64,000 nucleotides of DNA from Rhea pennata (taxonomy: Eukaryota > Chordata > Aves > Rheiformes > Rheidae): assembly GCF_028389875.1 (NCBI RefSeq), contig NC_084687.1:3384157-3448156 (forward strand). The letters run 5' to 3'. The notes under the pieces were generated by a model, which was not told the origin of the DNA, searched no databases, and saw only the letters and a program-made list of their open reading frames with translations. A program made the position numbers and the translations under genes. Shown in pieces: positions 1 to 14,439 of the stretch; position 1 is the first letter of the stretch, and each line of letters starts with the position of its first letter.

Positions 1-11
1 TTGTATCGCAG

Positions 12-3000
12 TTTACCTTTATCTTTGGCATCATGATTGACTTCCACAAGGGCCCCCTGGACATTTTCTATGTGAGTAAATTCATTATTGGTCAAAGAAA
101 TGCATGTTTTTTGGACAAGAAAGAAAAGAACAGCTTCAGAAATTGAAGGCAGTTTTTGATTTGTCAGTTGGTAGGGGACATTTGTGCAATTCCCAGCTGT
201 GGTTTAGTTCACCTTCCTGTTGTCTTGAACAGCATATGCAGGTTATTAACTTGTGGGACATGCAAAAAACCAAAAGTTCTGTGCACATTTTTAACCACTA
301 ATGTAAGTCTAGAGTTTTCAGCATGTCTGTAATTGTTATAGAGGAAAGGCTATAGGAAAAGGTATTTTTCTACAGTGGATCTCACAGGCAAACTTTTGAG
401 CACACAGTATCTTTATTATATACCAAAGACAAAAAATCAGCAGACTGTAAGCTAAATATAAATTAAAGACAAATTTTCTTCATTTACTTTAATAATATTG
501 ATCAGACAACTTGAAAGAAAAGGTAGTGTAGAAGAGAGAGGAATGATGGTGCAGAGACAGATCTGAGTTATTTGTGGCAGTGTTTTCTCTGCAGGCACCA
601 ATAGACAAGATGGATTTTTAAATACTGTTTTGTTCTTAGCATCTCTTCTTCCCAGTGAAGATACACTATAGCAGAGGGGATGAGTTCGAATGTCAGGGTA
701 ACTTATGTCAATGTCCCAGAATGTAAAAGTAATGATAGTATCTGATATTGATCCTCTCTATGATGTTTCGTTTTCAGAATCTATTTCATTACTTCCTGGT
801 TCTCCCAAAAGCGAATGCCACCAGCATATTATTGTTTTTGGTTTGTGTGGTCATGCTACGAGTCAGTAAATATATCAAGATAACATACAAGCATAGTCCT
901 ATTGCATTTCCTATGGAACTTCTCTTGGTAAGCGTTCTCCATATTTCCATAGTGATAGCTGAGCTAACACAGAGCTCAAGAATGTCCTGTCTGAGATGAT
1001 GCTGAGGGTCTGAGTCCCATTAACAGCTTTGTCACTGATCTGCGGAGTAGCTTTCAGCAGTGGCTTCCTATCTTAGTTTTTCCTTAGTTTCTCCCTGGAA
1101 ACTCAGCTCTAGACTCCAAATTTTAGTTTTAACTTCTTGTCTTTAGTACAAATGAAACTAGAACTGTGGACTTGAGGGTTCAGGTTCTTGATATTTTGGG
1201 GGGAGAGGGAAGGAGATACGCAATTTTGTTGTCTTCAGAAGAAATTCTTGCTGTGACCTCAATTATATTTGTTGTTTGTTGTTGCTGTTTTTCCTTTTTT
1301 TTCCTTCTTTCTGGAAAATGGATTAATTGATTTCTTACCAAAATCATTTCTGTTGAAATGACAGTTCTGACTTTCGTGCAGTCATGGAGTCAAAAAGATC
1401 ATAGAGGATTTTTCTAAGGAACAAGATACCAAGAGTCCCACCTTACTGATGTTGGAGTTGAAGCAATTTGACACTTACACAGCAGGGACCTGTGGGACAG
1501 TGGCTATGGCAGAGCACAGCATTACAGACAGTAAAGCCTTCTTTTGTGTTATTAGTTTAGCAGCCAAACAATTGTGTTCTTGAATGTTCAGAAAGCTTCA
1601 TGGAAGTAGCAGAGTGGTTTGGAGTAAGAAAAATAGTCCGTATTTTAGGTAAGATGTAGTAGACACGTTGTAGGCACTTGCAAAAGGTTAGGAGGTATTA
1701 GTATAATATACTTTATTTCAAAAACTTTGCACTTATTATTTCAGGGTTCTGTTACATTTACACACTGAAAACATCTGTGGTTAATGAATTTAAATACTCC
1801 TACAAGATTAACTGTGCTTGTATATACCGGTTCAGGAGCAAATACTGTATAACCTCTAGTATTGCTTCTTGTTTGTTTGTTTGTTTTTTCCAGATTATCA
1901 CAGTCACAATTATTTCTAATCGTATTCATCTTCACGCTGAATCTAGTATGGTTGTAGTCAGTATGATTCCTCACAGGTTAGTTACTTATATTGTAAATGA
2001 GGTTATGCTTTTGACGTACAAAATGGATGTTTCAGCCTGTTATTAAAATGTGACATGGGCTGATTTTGCACTGGGGAGCCCAGTTCTAGGGATAAGTCTT
2101 CAAGAGATGTAATTGTATCATCGTTTCAGACCAGACATTAACAGAATATAAACCATAGGGTTTTGATTAGATTGAAGTTTTGTTTGCACACAAAGAAAAA
2201 GGAATTTGCGTTTTGTGTGAGGTGAAGGCAAACAGTCTTACAGATTTAGAGCATCTCCTGTGGGTGCAGAATGACTCTGATATTGGTCTGGGGTATAGGA
2301 TTATTTTGCACAGAGTTCAGAGCGAATCTAAACTTACATATTCTCTGATCCTGCAGGTTTCTGCCTCCTACACCACCAGATTTATCAAACCTGAATAAGA
2401 TTGTATTCCATGCCTTCTCCCTTGCTATTGTAAGCTACTTCCTTCTTGTTTTTGTGGGAAAGAAGTATGCTTCACTTCACAACTACAATATTGCCAGCAA
2501 TCAGGTGAGAACAAAAATGCACATACTTCCTAGGCCAAGAAGCAAACTGAACTCTCCTAGTAAAGTTACTAACTACCTGAGTGTGCTAGAAACATAGGTT
2601 TTGCAGCAATTTGCATACCCTACTGTGTGGAAGAATAGACATTATAAGCCAATAATGTGAAAAACAAGGTATGTCCTTTTTTGATTAAGAGGCCTTTGTA
2701 TATTCCCACTGATTGGGATGAAATCCCCACCACTGCAGCTGAACCATGAGGACCACTGGTGTTTTAAATATATAGGACTATAAAAACACACAGCTTTAAC
2801 AGCTGAAATTCTAAATGGCCTACACAGCTGTAGTTCTTTTCTGTATCTGGCTAACTACCATCCCAGTGCTTTGAGAGACTTTTAAGCTAAAATGATGTTA
2901 GTTTCCAGTGTGCTAGAGTTAGGAAGCATTAGCTGTTTTGCCATACTCCCTGTTTAGCTTGTTGTGATGACTGAGAATATTTAGTAGGATGGAATTAAGC

Positions 3001-6000
3001 CAGCAAGGAAGCCAGCCTGACTTCTTACAGCCTTTTGGAATAAATATCAAGGAAATGTCTTTTCCACTCAGAGTTTGTCCAGGTGCACTATGCTGTGTAC
3101 TGAGATTTGCTACATGTCAGCTTGGAAGTCAATCCTGTATAGCTTCGGAGTTCTCAGGAGATTTCTTTGAAAGAGGAACTTGATTTTTGTGGCCTCAGCT
3201 GTGAAAACTTTGTGCTTTTAAAGATAGCTCATGTAACCATAGCAGACCTTGCTTTTTAGAAGGTCTCCTGAACTTAGCAACACAGATGAATAACCGGCAA
3301 GTATGAGCATTAAAAAAAATGTGAATCTTTATAAGTTATTTCTGTTAAGGTAAGTCATTCATTTAGGGTTTTCTCTACTTCATTCTGTTTCTGTTTTACA
3401 GGAGCTAATAGCTGTGGGGCTATGCAATATTTCCAGTTCATTTTTCAAAAGCTTTGCTGTCAGCTGTGCTCTTTCTGGAACTGTCATTCAAGAGAAGACA
3501 GGTGGAAGAACACAGGTGAGCTAGGCTGGATTTGTCAAGCTTCCAGGCTCTAATCTAAAATCACTGCACATTTAGTATAGGCTGACTTTTCATCTAAACA
3601 ATTTGTGAGCTGTAAAGTTATATTCCCATGCAGCGTTAATTCAGATCCCCTTTTCCTGTACATTATGTTATGTAGTATAATTGCATGATATTTACAGCAC
3701 ATCATGTGCCATAAATGAAGCTAGGATCCTGTGGAGAAAATAGGATATGTTTGTACAGTTTAAGACTGTTTTAGTGGATATACCCCAAAAGCCAAATGAA
3801 AATTATTCACCAAACTTCTACCACTTCTTCCTAACTTTTCAGTCCTTAACTTTGTGATTTTTATCTTCTTTACTGGGCCTGGTGGGGGGGGAGTAGGCTG
3901 GAATACAATACCTTTTTTATCATGCCTCTTAACTGAAAGACCATACATGCTTCACTGCATCATATAAGTCAGAAGTATTCTGGCATTTGTACCATCCTTT
4001 GCAGCACACCTGCAGCCTTTGTCAAATGTCCCCTACTTATTTTTCTCGGTCTGTGGTGTTACACAGACTGTATCTACTTGTATAGAGAGGACAAGTGAAA
4101 AAATGGTTCTGGAAGGCCTCTCTGATGAAGTATTTCTGTTCAGTTAGCAGCAGCAATTGGAGCATCCATAATGCTGGTGTTTGTGCTGAAATTAAGATAC
4201 TTCTTCCAGGCTATGCCTAACGTAAGTGAATGTGAGATAGTTACAGTAGAAGTCTACTTATTTTCTAAGCATAATATAAAGATTTTCTGGGACAGTTACA
4301 GATTCTGCTCTAGACTTGATTGTTTTCAGGAATTGACAAAACCAATGCAATGGCTTTAAACTTCCCTAAATTTCAGCAGACTACAGCATTAGATAATAAG
4401 TACTGCATCTCTGTCCCATCTCTGACTTACCAGAACAAGCTAAAATTACTTGGCTAAAACAGGATTGAAATGTCATTGACAGGATCTGCAATTTTAAAGT
4501 TGTAATTCACTTTTGGTCTCCCATATGGCAAGTTTTTACCCACCTGTATAATACAATCATGAGTGGCTACAAACATTTTGTTACTACATTTTATAGATTA
4601 TTCAGAATACTCATTTTTTATTAATCTCTTAAAATGTTATCTGGACTTTCCTTTTTAATGTCTTTGTTTTTTTGCAGTGTCACAGAGCATTACTTCCTGA
4701 TTTTTCCTGGCCTCCTTGTAAGATGGGAGAATAAATCCCTTTCCCCAAACTAGCTGACAAAACAGAATGTAACCACCTACCTCCCTTCAGCCTGCTTTTC
4801 CCTGCCAAGAAGGACTGTTTCAACAAATGGTGTCAAGCAGCTTCCTAAATCTGGCTATGAGCTGCCCATGCTAATTGAAACCATTCTTTGAAACAGCAAC
4901 TCTTACTTCTGTAGATAGTGTTGGCCTTTCTCCTAGTGTTGGAGGAGGCATAGGGATTCACTGAGGAACGCTGTAATGGAAACTACACATAGCATTTCAA
5001 GAGGAAGTCCAGTTGTATTTTCAGAAATTATTGTGAAATCAAATGAGGTTATACACTAGTTTCATGTTGGTTTGGAGAGCAGAGAAAAACTGTTATATAC
5101 AGCCACAATAATTATGGAACTGAAGCTATTATAAAATTTTAATTGTGAGCACTTTAGCTGCTGCTTGGGTATCTGTTGTCTAGCATGTTTGTAGTTGCAA
5201 GAAAAAATTTGATAATAGATGCTGTTTTTCTGATTTTCACAGGGTGTACTGGCTGCTATTGTGGTAGTTAACATGCTCCCATTTCTTGAAAAATTTCTGG
5301 ACATTCCAACCCTTTGGAGACAGGATAAGTATCATTTAGTAAGTGGAAAAAAAAAAAAAAACCACCTAGGAACTGGAAGGTACTTTAAAGGGGGAAATGC
5401 ACATTTTGAAAGGACAAGGCAAACAGTAGTCATTCCCTTAGAAATGGGATCATTTGAAATATCCACCAGAAGAATTGTACTGAAACCCCTACAAACTTAC
5501 TTGCAATTTCTTCTGTACAGGCAGAACTGATCATTGGTGCTGGTTCCCAGATTCTCTGAGGAGGAAATTGTCTAGCTATCAATTGGGGTCACATTCTCTT
5601 GTGAGCACTTGTACAGTTTTCTCTCTCATAAAGAGAGAGACCTCCAATATGTTTTCTCCTGACTATTGAAACCCTCTTTAAAAGGCTGGACTTCTGAGCT
5701 GTGTGTCAGATTTATAGTTCCTGGGTCTGAGGATTGTGAAGATTTAGCCAATACTCTACTTGATGGCAGGAAGGATAAAAAATCTGTCAGGGCTGCTTCT
5801 GTCATTTCGTAATAGTGATTTAATACAGCTGACCATAGCAGGAATCACTCTTCTCCATCTGTACTGTGGGTTTCAGTATCAGAAATTCTTTCGGTAAAAA
5901 ACAGTCTTTATCTGGGGCCCTCCATGCAGTTTCGTTTCCTCAGAAACAAAGTGCTTGCCAGGAGGCAAGTTCTCATCACCTTGTTTCAGCCACACCTGGT

Positions 6001-6588
6001 TATTTGCCTCGTTCTTCCAAGGCAGGCCAGTGCTGTGGAGGCATCTACAGAGCCAACAGTGCAACTCTGGCTCATGCTGTATGTCCTCAGATGCAGGGCA
6101 AAGTAAAGGGGGAGTCTGTCTTATCAGTAACTATAGCTGAGTTATGTGGTTTGAGACCTTTTTGTTGTGATCGCGGTTTGTGACTGCTTCAAAGATTGCC
6201 TTGTTCCAGACAACAAATTTTTTTCACCTATTACCATTTCTAGCCTCTTTTTTGCTGCATTTTGAAAATGCCACCCAGAATAGCTCAACTGAGAAGTCAG
6301 CCAGGCCTTCTGAGTCTTACAGTAGCCCTGCTTAACAAATGTCACCTCAGACATATCTATTCAGTACAGAATGAAGTGGATTTGACTGAATCTATACCTC
6401 TGGGATTGTTGACTAGGACTGAGTTTGGAGGTCAATTCACATCTTTTCACTACTAACTTTCTCTCTATCTCTTGTTCAAAGGTTATTTGGCTTGTAACTT
6501 TTGCAGCAGTCCTTTGTCTTGGTCTTGATATTGGTTTAGCAATCTCCATGGGATTTACCTTCTTTGTAATCACCGTTAGATCACACAG
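12..6588 (+). other. SLC26A8: SLC26A8 exons encoding the membrane domain
   Basis: Exons read from the sequence: 12-71, 778-927, 1894-1976, 2357-2504, 3402-3515, 4144-4221, 5243-5338 and 6482-6588. They encode the second half of the transport domain: hydrophobic segments around ATSILLFLVCVV, ITVTIISN, FSLAIVSYFLLVFVG, AAAIGASIMLVF, AAIVVVNMLP and the last helix pair ending VITVRSH. The exon 3402-3515 contains the SLC26 signature region (ELIAVGLCNI...TGGRTQ). Every exon is followed by a U2-type GT donor (GTGAGT, GTAAGC, GTTAGT, GTGAGA, GTGAGC, GTAAGT, GTAAGT, GTACTT). The phases agree across all junctions, so no frameshift is present. Confidence 0.93.
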
Positions 6589-9369
6589 GTACTTGTAATT
6601 TTACAGCAAAATACTGATTTTTCTTAGAGTCAATGTTTACATGTAGCTGTACATGTGGAAATGGAAAAGCAGCTTCTGTAAACTCTTCAGTCAGATCTTC
6701 TGGAGTTTCCCTAATGCTGTCTATCACCCTAGTGTATAAACTAGTAATCTCTTTCTGTTCAAGTTTATGGGCTCTGTATTGGTCCTCCCTGCAAGTGAGC
6801 CATGCAACTGAAGAAGACTGGTCACTGTGGTGTAGGCATGGCACTTCCATGAAAGATAAAATGAGATATTTTATCTTTATTTCAAATGTGTTTCCCAGTC
6901 TTCATTGACCTTCACCAAGTTGCTCTATTTTCTTCCTAAACTTGGTCACTAATAGGGAAGGGAGATTGCATCAAACAGACACAACGAGGCTTATTAGCTA
7001 CTAACCCAACCAGCAGAATCACTCATAATCCAAGCCACATCTCACGAGATATACCATGAAAGGGAGGTGCTTGTCTGAGCAGACTGAGTGTGTAGAATAA
7101 CATGCAAAGAGTTAGGAAAAGCCTCAGCTGCTGCTGGTATCAAACTGCTTGTGAAAACTGTTCTAGAGTGGCTGTGAAAGAACACTTTCAGAACACTGGA
7201 ACGATGGAAAGATTTCAGCTGGTGTCTGAAACTCACTGCATACCTCTGCTCAGAGTTATCCTCTTGGGCTTGCCTTGGGATTTAATGAGCATTGTGAAAG
7301 GGCAGTTCTGCAGCCACTGTTCAATTAAGCATCTTCATTGATCATATTACCTGCAGGGTATATAACTGTTTATCAGTTTCCAAGATGTTGACAGCTTTAT
7401 GCTGACAACACACAAAAAGGGATGGAAAGTTACCTGCAAACAGATGCCTTCGACAACTTAATGTTTTCCATACTTAGGGCCACTTGCATTTTCCAGTGAC
7501 TGGACCACCAGTCACATGTTTATTCCACCTATGCCATGAGCTGACCAGAATCTGCCCCTAAAAATGTGCAGCAGCACCATTAGCAAGTCTCCAAAGTAAG
7601 ACATTCTCCCTAGAGGCTATAGTCCCTAGACCGTATGAATTGAAGCAAAATGCTGTGCTAATACTGCTACATGACCTCTGGCCTGCTACATGGTCTAGCC
7701 TGTGTGTAGCCAGCTCTAAGCCCAAGTTATAACTGCCTCCACCTGCCTGTGTAGAAGTATCTTTGAGGAGGGCTGTGGGGAGACAGAGAGGGAACACACT
7801 TCCTGGGGTAATAACAATATTCTGAGTGTTCCAGAGCTAGAAACGAGACATTATATATTTTTGAGGGCACCAGTGTACCTGAAGGATGTGCTTGTGTACT
7901 GCTCCCCTACTGAAAGAACCCTAATTATGAGTGAATAACTTTCTGTATTCACACCCCCTGAAGTTGCAGTTGGTGTGTCCAGTGAAGAAGAGAGAAATGA
8001 AGATCAGCTTTTAGGAACAGATGGTTTTTCTCTGTTCTCTCTGAAAACCTAATAAACATCTTGTTTCAGGATGAAGATGGTGGTGCTGGGACAGATTCCA
8101 AACATGAATATTTATAGAAGTTTATCCGTCTACAGAGCTGTAAGAGGAAACAAAAAAATACATGTTCTAACTCTCTATAATCCAGCTTCTTTCCTTAAAT
8201 GCCATGTGGTGACCATTTAGTCTCAGCTCATTTGATCCAAACTTTTAAAATCTAAGAACATTTAAGTATCTGTAGTGAGAAGCAATCCTGATATCTAGCT
8301 CAGTCTGCTTGGGCCAGGTTGAGTTCCTGATATCCATGTGTGCAGTTGCCGTGGTGGAAGTTGCACTGCTGTTGTTTCCAGAGCTGTTTGGAATTTTTTG
8401 CTGACCTGCTTTTCTCGGTCTGGGTTTGTCCACACTACGTATGTTTTCACAATAATAACTGTGCATGTGCTAGACTGACTCACAGATTCTCCTGGCGATG
8501 GGATAATAAGTAGGGCACAGGCCTTTTTAACACATCATCGGCAAGACCTGCACCAAATGGAGACAGGCAGTGCTATAGTAAAGGACTTTGCCTTTGCCAC
8601 AGGGGTGCGTTCCCAATGCTGTGTTGATGAAGCTGAAAAGGTGGAATAATATAAGCTTATGATATAACAGTTTGGCTTGGTTTATATTATAGTAGTCAAC
8701 TGCCATCAGTGGTGGGAAACCTGCTGGAGATAGGGTTTTAACTGCAAGAGATGCAGATTAGTTTATGCTAATTAGGTCCGTGTTAGCAACACTACTACCA
8801 GTATGCAGTGTGACCGGACAAATTCTGTCCTTAGGGTGGGACCTGGCAGTCCTCTGCTTAGGCAGTGTTAGCCAGAAGGGGGATAATAGCTGATGGTAGG
8901 TATAACCCTAACAGAGACAACTTTTGTTTTACAGGCAATGGAGATTGAAGGTGTTAAAATTTTCCAGTGCTGTTCTTCCATCTCTTTTGCAAATATGAAA
9001 CACTTCAAAAACTATTTGTTACGCAAGGTAAATGCCACTTTTTCAGTCAGCAGACGTTTATAAAATCCTGCATTAGGCAGATAAAACTCTCTCCAACAAA
9101 ACTGTTTTTCTTTTTCAGATGGACATGAAAGCGGTGCCTCTTGATGAAAATGAAATGAGAGCTTTAATTTCCGTTAGTCTGTCTGACACTACAGTGCGAG
9201 GAAAGGATTTTAAATGTGCTTGTGTCTGCGATCCACCTGAACCAGCACCTAGGGTCAGCTTTAGAAAAAGATTTATCTAATTTATCTGTTTGAGGTGTCC
9301 GGATTTATGTTGCTAAGAACAATATTCTTAACTTGCCAGAACGTAAAAGGCTGCAAATGATTATATAAA

Positions 9370-9416
<47 letters not shown>

Positions 9417-12400
9417 ATGTTTGAAAATAAGCAAATATTACCACTGTATTTCTTCACACTTACACTTTCTGTGCTGGAACAATAGACGCTCAGTTTACTG
9501 GGTTCATGGACCAGCAGTTGAAATATTCAGCATATCCTCTCCTTTTCTGAAAGAATGAATTTTGTCAGGTGCTCCAGTAGGAATTTTCTTCTTTTTCCCC
9601 ATAGAAACAAGAGCACTCCCTTGGTTATCTGAGGAATTTGTTCTGCTCTCAATATTGCCAAGCACAAGTACTAAGTACTTCAAAGGCAGCTACAGTCATC
9701 ACAATCAGAGAATCACAGTCCCGTGTCTTTACTACAGTTGGCTGATGTATGTCTTCTAGAGAGTCAGTCATATCCCGCTTTATCTGAATTTTCCAGTTCT
9801 TAGACAAATATATGGAAAGAACTTAAGGAGTGGACTGTCCTCAGAAGATATTTTTCAGACAGTCACACATGATTTGTAAAAGTCCTTGTATAAGAAATGA
9901 CTTGAAAGAAAGTAGTTTGGGAAAGATGCAGTGCTGAGGTGCTTAGGAGTTGAAAGTGATAGTGATGATTTAAGATGATGATGATGATCTTCCAAAGCAG
10001 AAAAATGCAGAGAGTGACTTTTCCGTTCTTGTATCACAAAAATTAAAAAAAAGAAATATTAAGAAAAAAAATCAATTAAATTTGTCCACTTTGTGACCAG
10101 CTGCCATAGAAAGTAAGCAGCTGAACAAAGGTCTGCAGAACGCAGCCAGTAAGAGTCAGCTTACTGTTGCTCGGAAAGGCAACATATCTTCAAAATCTGA
10201 AGAAGGAAAATAAGAAGTCTTCTTATAGAGGGAAGAGATGTTGTGTCAAGCCATGGGCAATCTCTTTTTTCCTCTTTTCCGTCATGGAAGTTAAAAGTAA
10301 CAATATTCCAGTGTCACAGGCCATTTCAAGGTGTGGAAGAGTGAGGTAGGCGCTGAAGGCACTCTGCTAACCACATCTGAGGTTTGCCTGAGTCACCTAC
10401 TACTTTGCATACTCTTGTGCTATATTTAGTGTTATTTCAGAGGTGCTTTTACCATGAGAGAAGAAATATCATATGATTTACAGTCTTATTTGCAGCAAAG
10501 AAAATTTCCATCCCCTAGGCTCAGTACTTCCAACCACTAGTGTACTCTCCATTTTCCATCTTAGATACCATATACAGAGAAACTGGTGAAGCGACATCAC
10601 ACGGACAGTGATTCCTCATCATCTTCAGTTAATTTGGTACATTGGTCAAAGTATGGAGACAGACCCAGTTCTAGGACACTCTTGGTGGGAGCAGCTCAAG
10701 TACAGTCTGCATCCCCAGGGCTTAAAACAGGACCTGAGATTGAAAAGAGCCAGGAGGAAGGGAAAGGGGCTTGCCTTTCATCAGCCCCCGCAATAGATAA
10801 TTCCTCAGTTCTGGTGCATCAAGAAGGAGAACAGAAAACACGTTTGCTGTGTCCAGTTCACACCATTATTTTAGACTTCAGTATGGTGCAATTTGTGGAT
10901 TTGCAAGCCTCAGATTTACTGCGACAGGTAAGCAACCTAAATGCATGTAAATGCAAAACCTGAAGTTTACCCTATGTCATGTTACTTGTTAGTCTAAAAT
11001 GCCCTGCTACATAACAGTCTGCACATCTTCTAGTTGGGCTTAACAGGTGCAAGATTTAGCTACTGCATTTCAAAAATTAATATCTTCCCAAAGAAACACA
11101 TTTTTTGTTGTTTTTAAACAAAAGCCCCATTGTCAACACAAAGATGATGCAAAAAACCTGTCATCCATTGTCACTGGTTCTAGAATCATATAAACTAAAA
11201 ACACATTTTTACAAATGTCTGATTTGTTTTTCCCATTTTAGTAGTTTATTTTTTCTTCTAGCTGGACACTTAAAAAATCCCTCTGCTTCAGAAATATCAG
11301 ATATAAAACTACCAGCTGTCTACTCTGAGAGTGATTTTGTTGTTATTGCCGATTGCCTAATTAGCCTTGTCTTTGAAGGATGCCTTGAATTTCTTAGTCT
11401 TCGAGTGGGGATCCTAGCCAAGAGAGATATATTTAGCAAAAATAAATTTCATGTAGCTGTGCTTCTTGGAAAGATGCAGTTCCAGATGGATTCTTACTCA
11501 GCTCCCTCAAACTCTGTAGCTCAACTTTAAAAGGTTTCTGTTTGATAACAGGTTAGACTAACACTTCTTGGGAGTAGTTGTGTACTGAGCTGATCTCTCT
11601 AAAATCCTTGAAAAGTTACTTGCCCTCCATTGAATAACTTTCCCCTTAGGAAATGGGGATGAATTCAGAAATCTTTCCAGACTCATCCTAGCTGCATTTT
11701 CTGAAATTCTGTGATTCTCTACATTTTGAGCTACATTTTGAGCTAAGCTTTCAATAGCAAATAATGTCTTTCCTTGCCTCTTTTTTAATAGTAACTGTCT
11801 TGAGATCTTCTAAATACAAAGAGTTGGGTATTGAGAAAATAGTGAGAATCTATCCACTCTAAAATCTCATTCCTTTAACAGTAAGATGATTTGTCTGAAA
11901 ATATTGAATATGAAAATTGAGGCAACCAGAATTACAGATCATGTTTGAAAATAATAGGTTCCCAAACCCCGTGTTTACACATGGGTATGGCATCTGTGTA
12001 TGTAGAATTGTTTCACATTAGCCTGTTCCTATGAGAACTTCTTGTTTAAGCAAAGAAATAACACTGTGTACTGCACAGAGTACTGTAGGAGGCCCAGAAT
12101 GGGATCTGGCTGTGACCTGCCCTGGTTTTTGGAGTTAGCATTCATCAGGATCTTGGACACCTTGGCTGTTTAATGCTGAACTTAGAAACAGTAATTGAGA
12201 CACTGGAATAAGGGTATTCTCCAAAAATGTAAAATTACAAGGGAATTTTTCTTTCCTTATTTATGGCTTACCTTCTAGTGCACCTGTATAAAGCAGAGTT
12301 GCTAATGACAGTATGGAATTCTTTCCACAGATCTTCTATATGTTTCACAATATTGGTATAACAGTCCTGATAGCCAGCTGTCACTGTGAGTATAGTAATT

Positions 12401-14027
12401 GTTTACTAATCCTGACTTACCATCAAGAGTAAGTTTTAAACTTCAGTGGAATGTTTTAGCCATAATGCTTGGTGTGACTTATTGATTTGCTTATTTTCCC
12501 CTCTTCTTACAGTCTCTGTAATAGCAATCTTTGAGAAGAATGATTTCTTTGACAGCTGTATCACCAAAGAAAGGTTCTTTCTAACTCTACACGATGCTGT
12601 GCTGGCCGCTTTGGAGAAGCATCAAAGGCAAGATGTGCTAGAACTTGCGAGTCAACCTACTGAGAGAGAGTTTGCTGATGAACCATTTGCTGAGCAGCAG
12701 AAGGTAGAATTTTAGCTTATATTTAAGGCCTCGTGGTGTTAAGCTATCCTATAACAAGCTTGTGATGTGGCAGAGGAGATAGGGCAGAGTGGATGCTCTT
12801 TTAAATTTTCCTGATTTCACACATACTTGGCTGTTTGCAATAGATTAAAAAAAAAGATACTCCTATTTGGTTTTTTTGAGTCCTGTGCTCATGTTTGGGG
12901 GAGACATCTTTGTGTGCTGGCTGGAGAGGAGTGATCAGTCTGAGTTTTGTGGCAGGGGATGACTTTGTTGCATTATTCTGACAGAGGAAGGACCATACCA
13001 GGGCAGAGTGAAAGCTCCAAAGTTTTCATTTCCAGAGGTTGCTACACCAGCTCTCTTGGGGCTGATGGAAGAAATGAAGGACAGGGTTAGCCAGGTTTCC
13101 TAAAGAAATGAAGCTTATGCACATGCTTTTTCTGTGTATCAGTTCTCTGCAATAATTCTTAAGCTCACTGGCACGCTCAGCCAAGTTTGAAGAGGTAGAC
13201 AGTTGCAAGTTCCAGGAAAAGCCCTTCTTGTGCGTACCAGATTCCAGTAATTGCCCAACCTAGGGAAAGAACCCAACAGCCCCGCTGGGCTCCTATAGCT
13301 GATGGAGGGGAGAGTGAAGAAAAAAAAATCCAGAGCTACAGAAGAGTGGACTTCTTGAGTTCTGCTGCTCATGGAACTGCTTATTTAACTCTCTTATCTT
13401 GCTCTGGTACAGAATGGTCTAAAGCAAGCTTATTGACCTTACTAATGGTCTCCCCCATACAAAAATCTTCATAAGGATGAAGGCGATGGTATATATTCAC
13501 CAGTCTCCTTTTAACGGAGGTGTGGGGAGTGTTGGGAGCAGTTTCCAGGCAGGAGGTGACAGTAGTTTCCCAGGAGTCCACTTTGAGATGAGGCTGGGCT
13601 GGATGTGCAGATGGGACCCACAGCAGCTCAGCGATGTGAGCTTCAGCAGCCACTGTGAGCTCGTTGCCTGGGGATTTGTACTACCCTCTGCTCCCATGCC
13701 AGCATAGCCCTCCTGCCGCTCACATGACGTTGCCTTGGCATGGAAACTGCACTTGACTGGCTCAACAGATGGGCCACCCTTGGCCTAAAGTAATCTTTGT
13801 GTACATTTCAGGAAAGAAGTTTGTTCTTGGAGAAGAACAAAGATTTTTCCTCTGCAAAGAGCTCTGAAAACGAGTATCTGCATGACGAGCCAGTATCCGT
13901 TATCTCAGGCTCAACTCAAAATGAAGTAGAGCCAAGTTCTCTCCAGCATTATGATTCTCCAGGCCTTCAACTGGATTTACAGCACACAGGCTGGGAGGAG
14001 AGATGGAAGTATACCAGCAATCCCTGA
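12..14027 (+). CDS. SLC26A8: SLC26A8 (TAT1) anion transporter, 3' part, 15 exons
   Basis: Multi-pass anion exchanger of the SLC26 family; in mammals it acts in the sperm annulus and partners CFTR and MgcRacGAP. The 5' exons lie left of the window. Fifteen exons join in frame with canonical GT-AG sites, giving about 652 residues. Identity rests on stretches that match human SLC26A8 better than the other SLC26 members I recall, such as LPKANATSIL, IAFPMEL, PTLWRQDKY, VKIFQCCSSI and HTIILDFSMV. The protein stops at TGA 14,025-14,027, much earlier than the 970-residue human protein, which has a long acidic tail. The next gene, SRPK1, lies downstream on the same strand, as in human. Exon coordinates are in the two domain entries below. 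Confidence 0.95.
8070..14027 (+). other. SLC26A8: SLC26A8 exons encoding the STAS domain and C-terminal tail
   Basis: Exons: 8070-8139, 8935-9027, 9119-9253, 10565-10927, 12331-12385, 12513-12703 and 13812-14027. The STAS domain starts near GQIPNMNIYRS and VKIFQCCSSISF. It is interrupted by a long variable insert in the 121-residue exon 10565-10927, which is Ser-rich and low in homology. It resumes at HTIILDFSMVQFVDL and ends with FEKNDFFDSCITKERFFLTLHDAVLAAL. The last exon adds 71 residues, acidic and Ser-rich, without the long Glu-Leu repeats known from the human protein. In mammals the STAS region binds MgcRacGAP; that this holds here is inference. Confidence 0.92.
9372..9413. repeat. (TA)n microsatellite
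   Basis: An uninterrupted TA dinucleotide run of about 42 bases in the SLC26A8 intron between the exons ending at 9253 and starting at 10565. It is likely length-variable between individuals. No other role is visible. Confidence 0.95.
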
Positions 14028-14415
14028 ATTACAAGTGTTCAGGAATTGGGATTTCAGTAGAGAGGAGAAAGGTACAGTTAAACAACAGTTCAGGTGGTTC
14101 TTACCAGCACTTGATCCTTCCCCCCTCCTTTTTTTTCATTTTGTCTTTTTCAGAGTTCTTAAAATAGACAGCTTGACTAATGCCTCCATTAAATCTGTTG
14201 TTCTGAACAAAAAGCAACATTTATATTATTATTTTGAAGTGCTTTCAAATAGATATGCCACCCAGCAATGGAGAAAGCAGAAAAATGTCAATGTACAAGA
14301 TAGCATTAGCTATAAAGCTTGGAATTATCAAATAACTTGCACTTGTTTTCCAAAAGTCGGTAGATCTTAGTTAAAATGCTCTAACTTAGCACTTTTTATA
14401 TATTTATTGCTTACT

Positions 14416-14421
14416 AATAAA
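14416..14421 (+). terminator. SLC26A8: SLC26A8 polyadenylation signal
   Basis: AATAAA about 390 bases after the SLC26A8 stop codon, in an AT-rich 3' UTR and on the gene's strand. It is the first canonical signal after the stop, so the 3' UTR probably runs 14,028 to about 14,440. Confidence 0.7.
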
Positions 14422-14439
14422 TACATCTAATCTACCACA

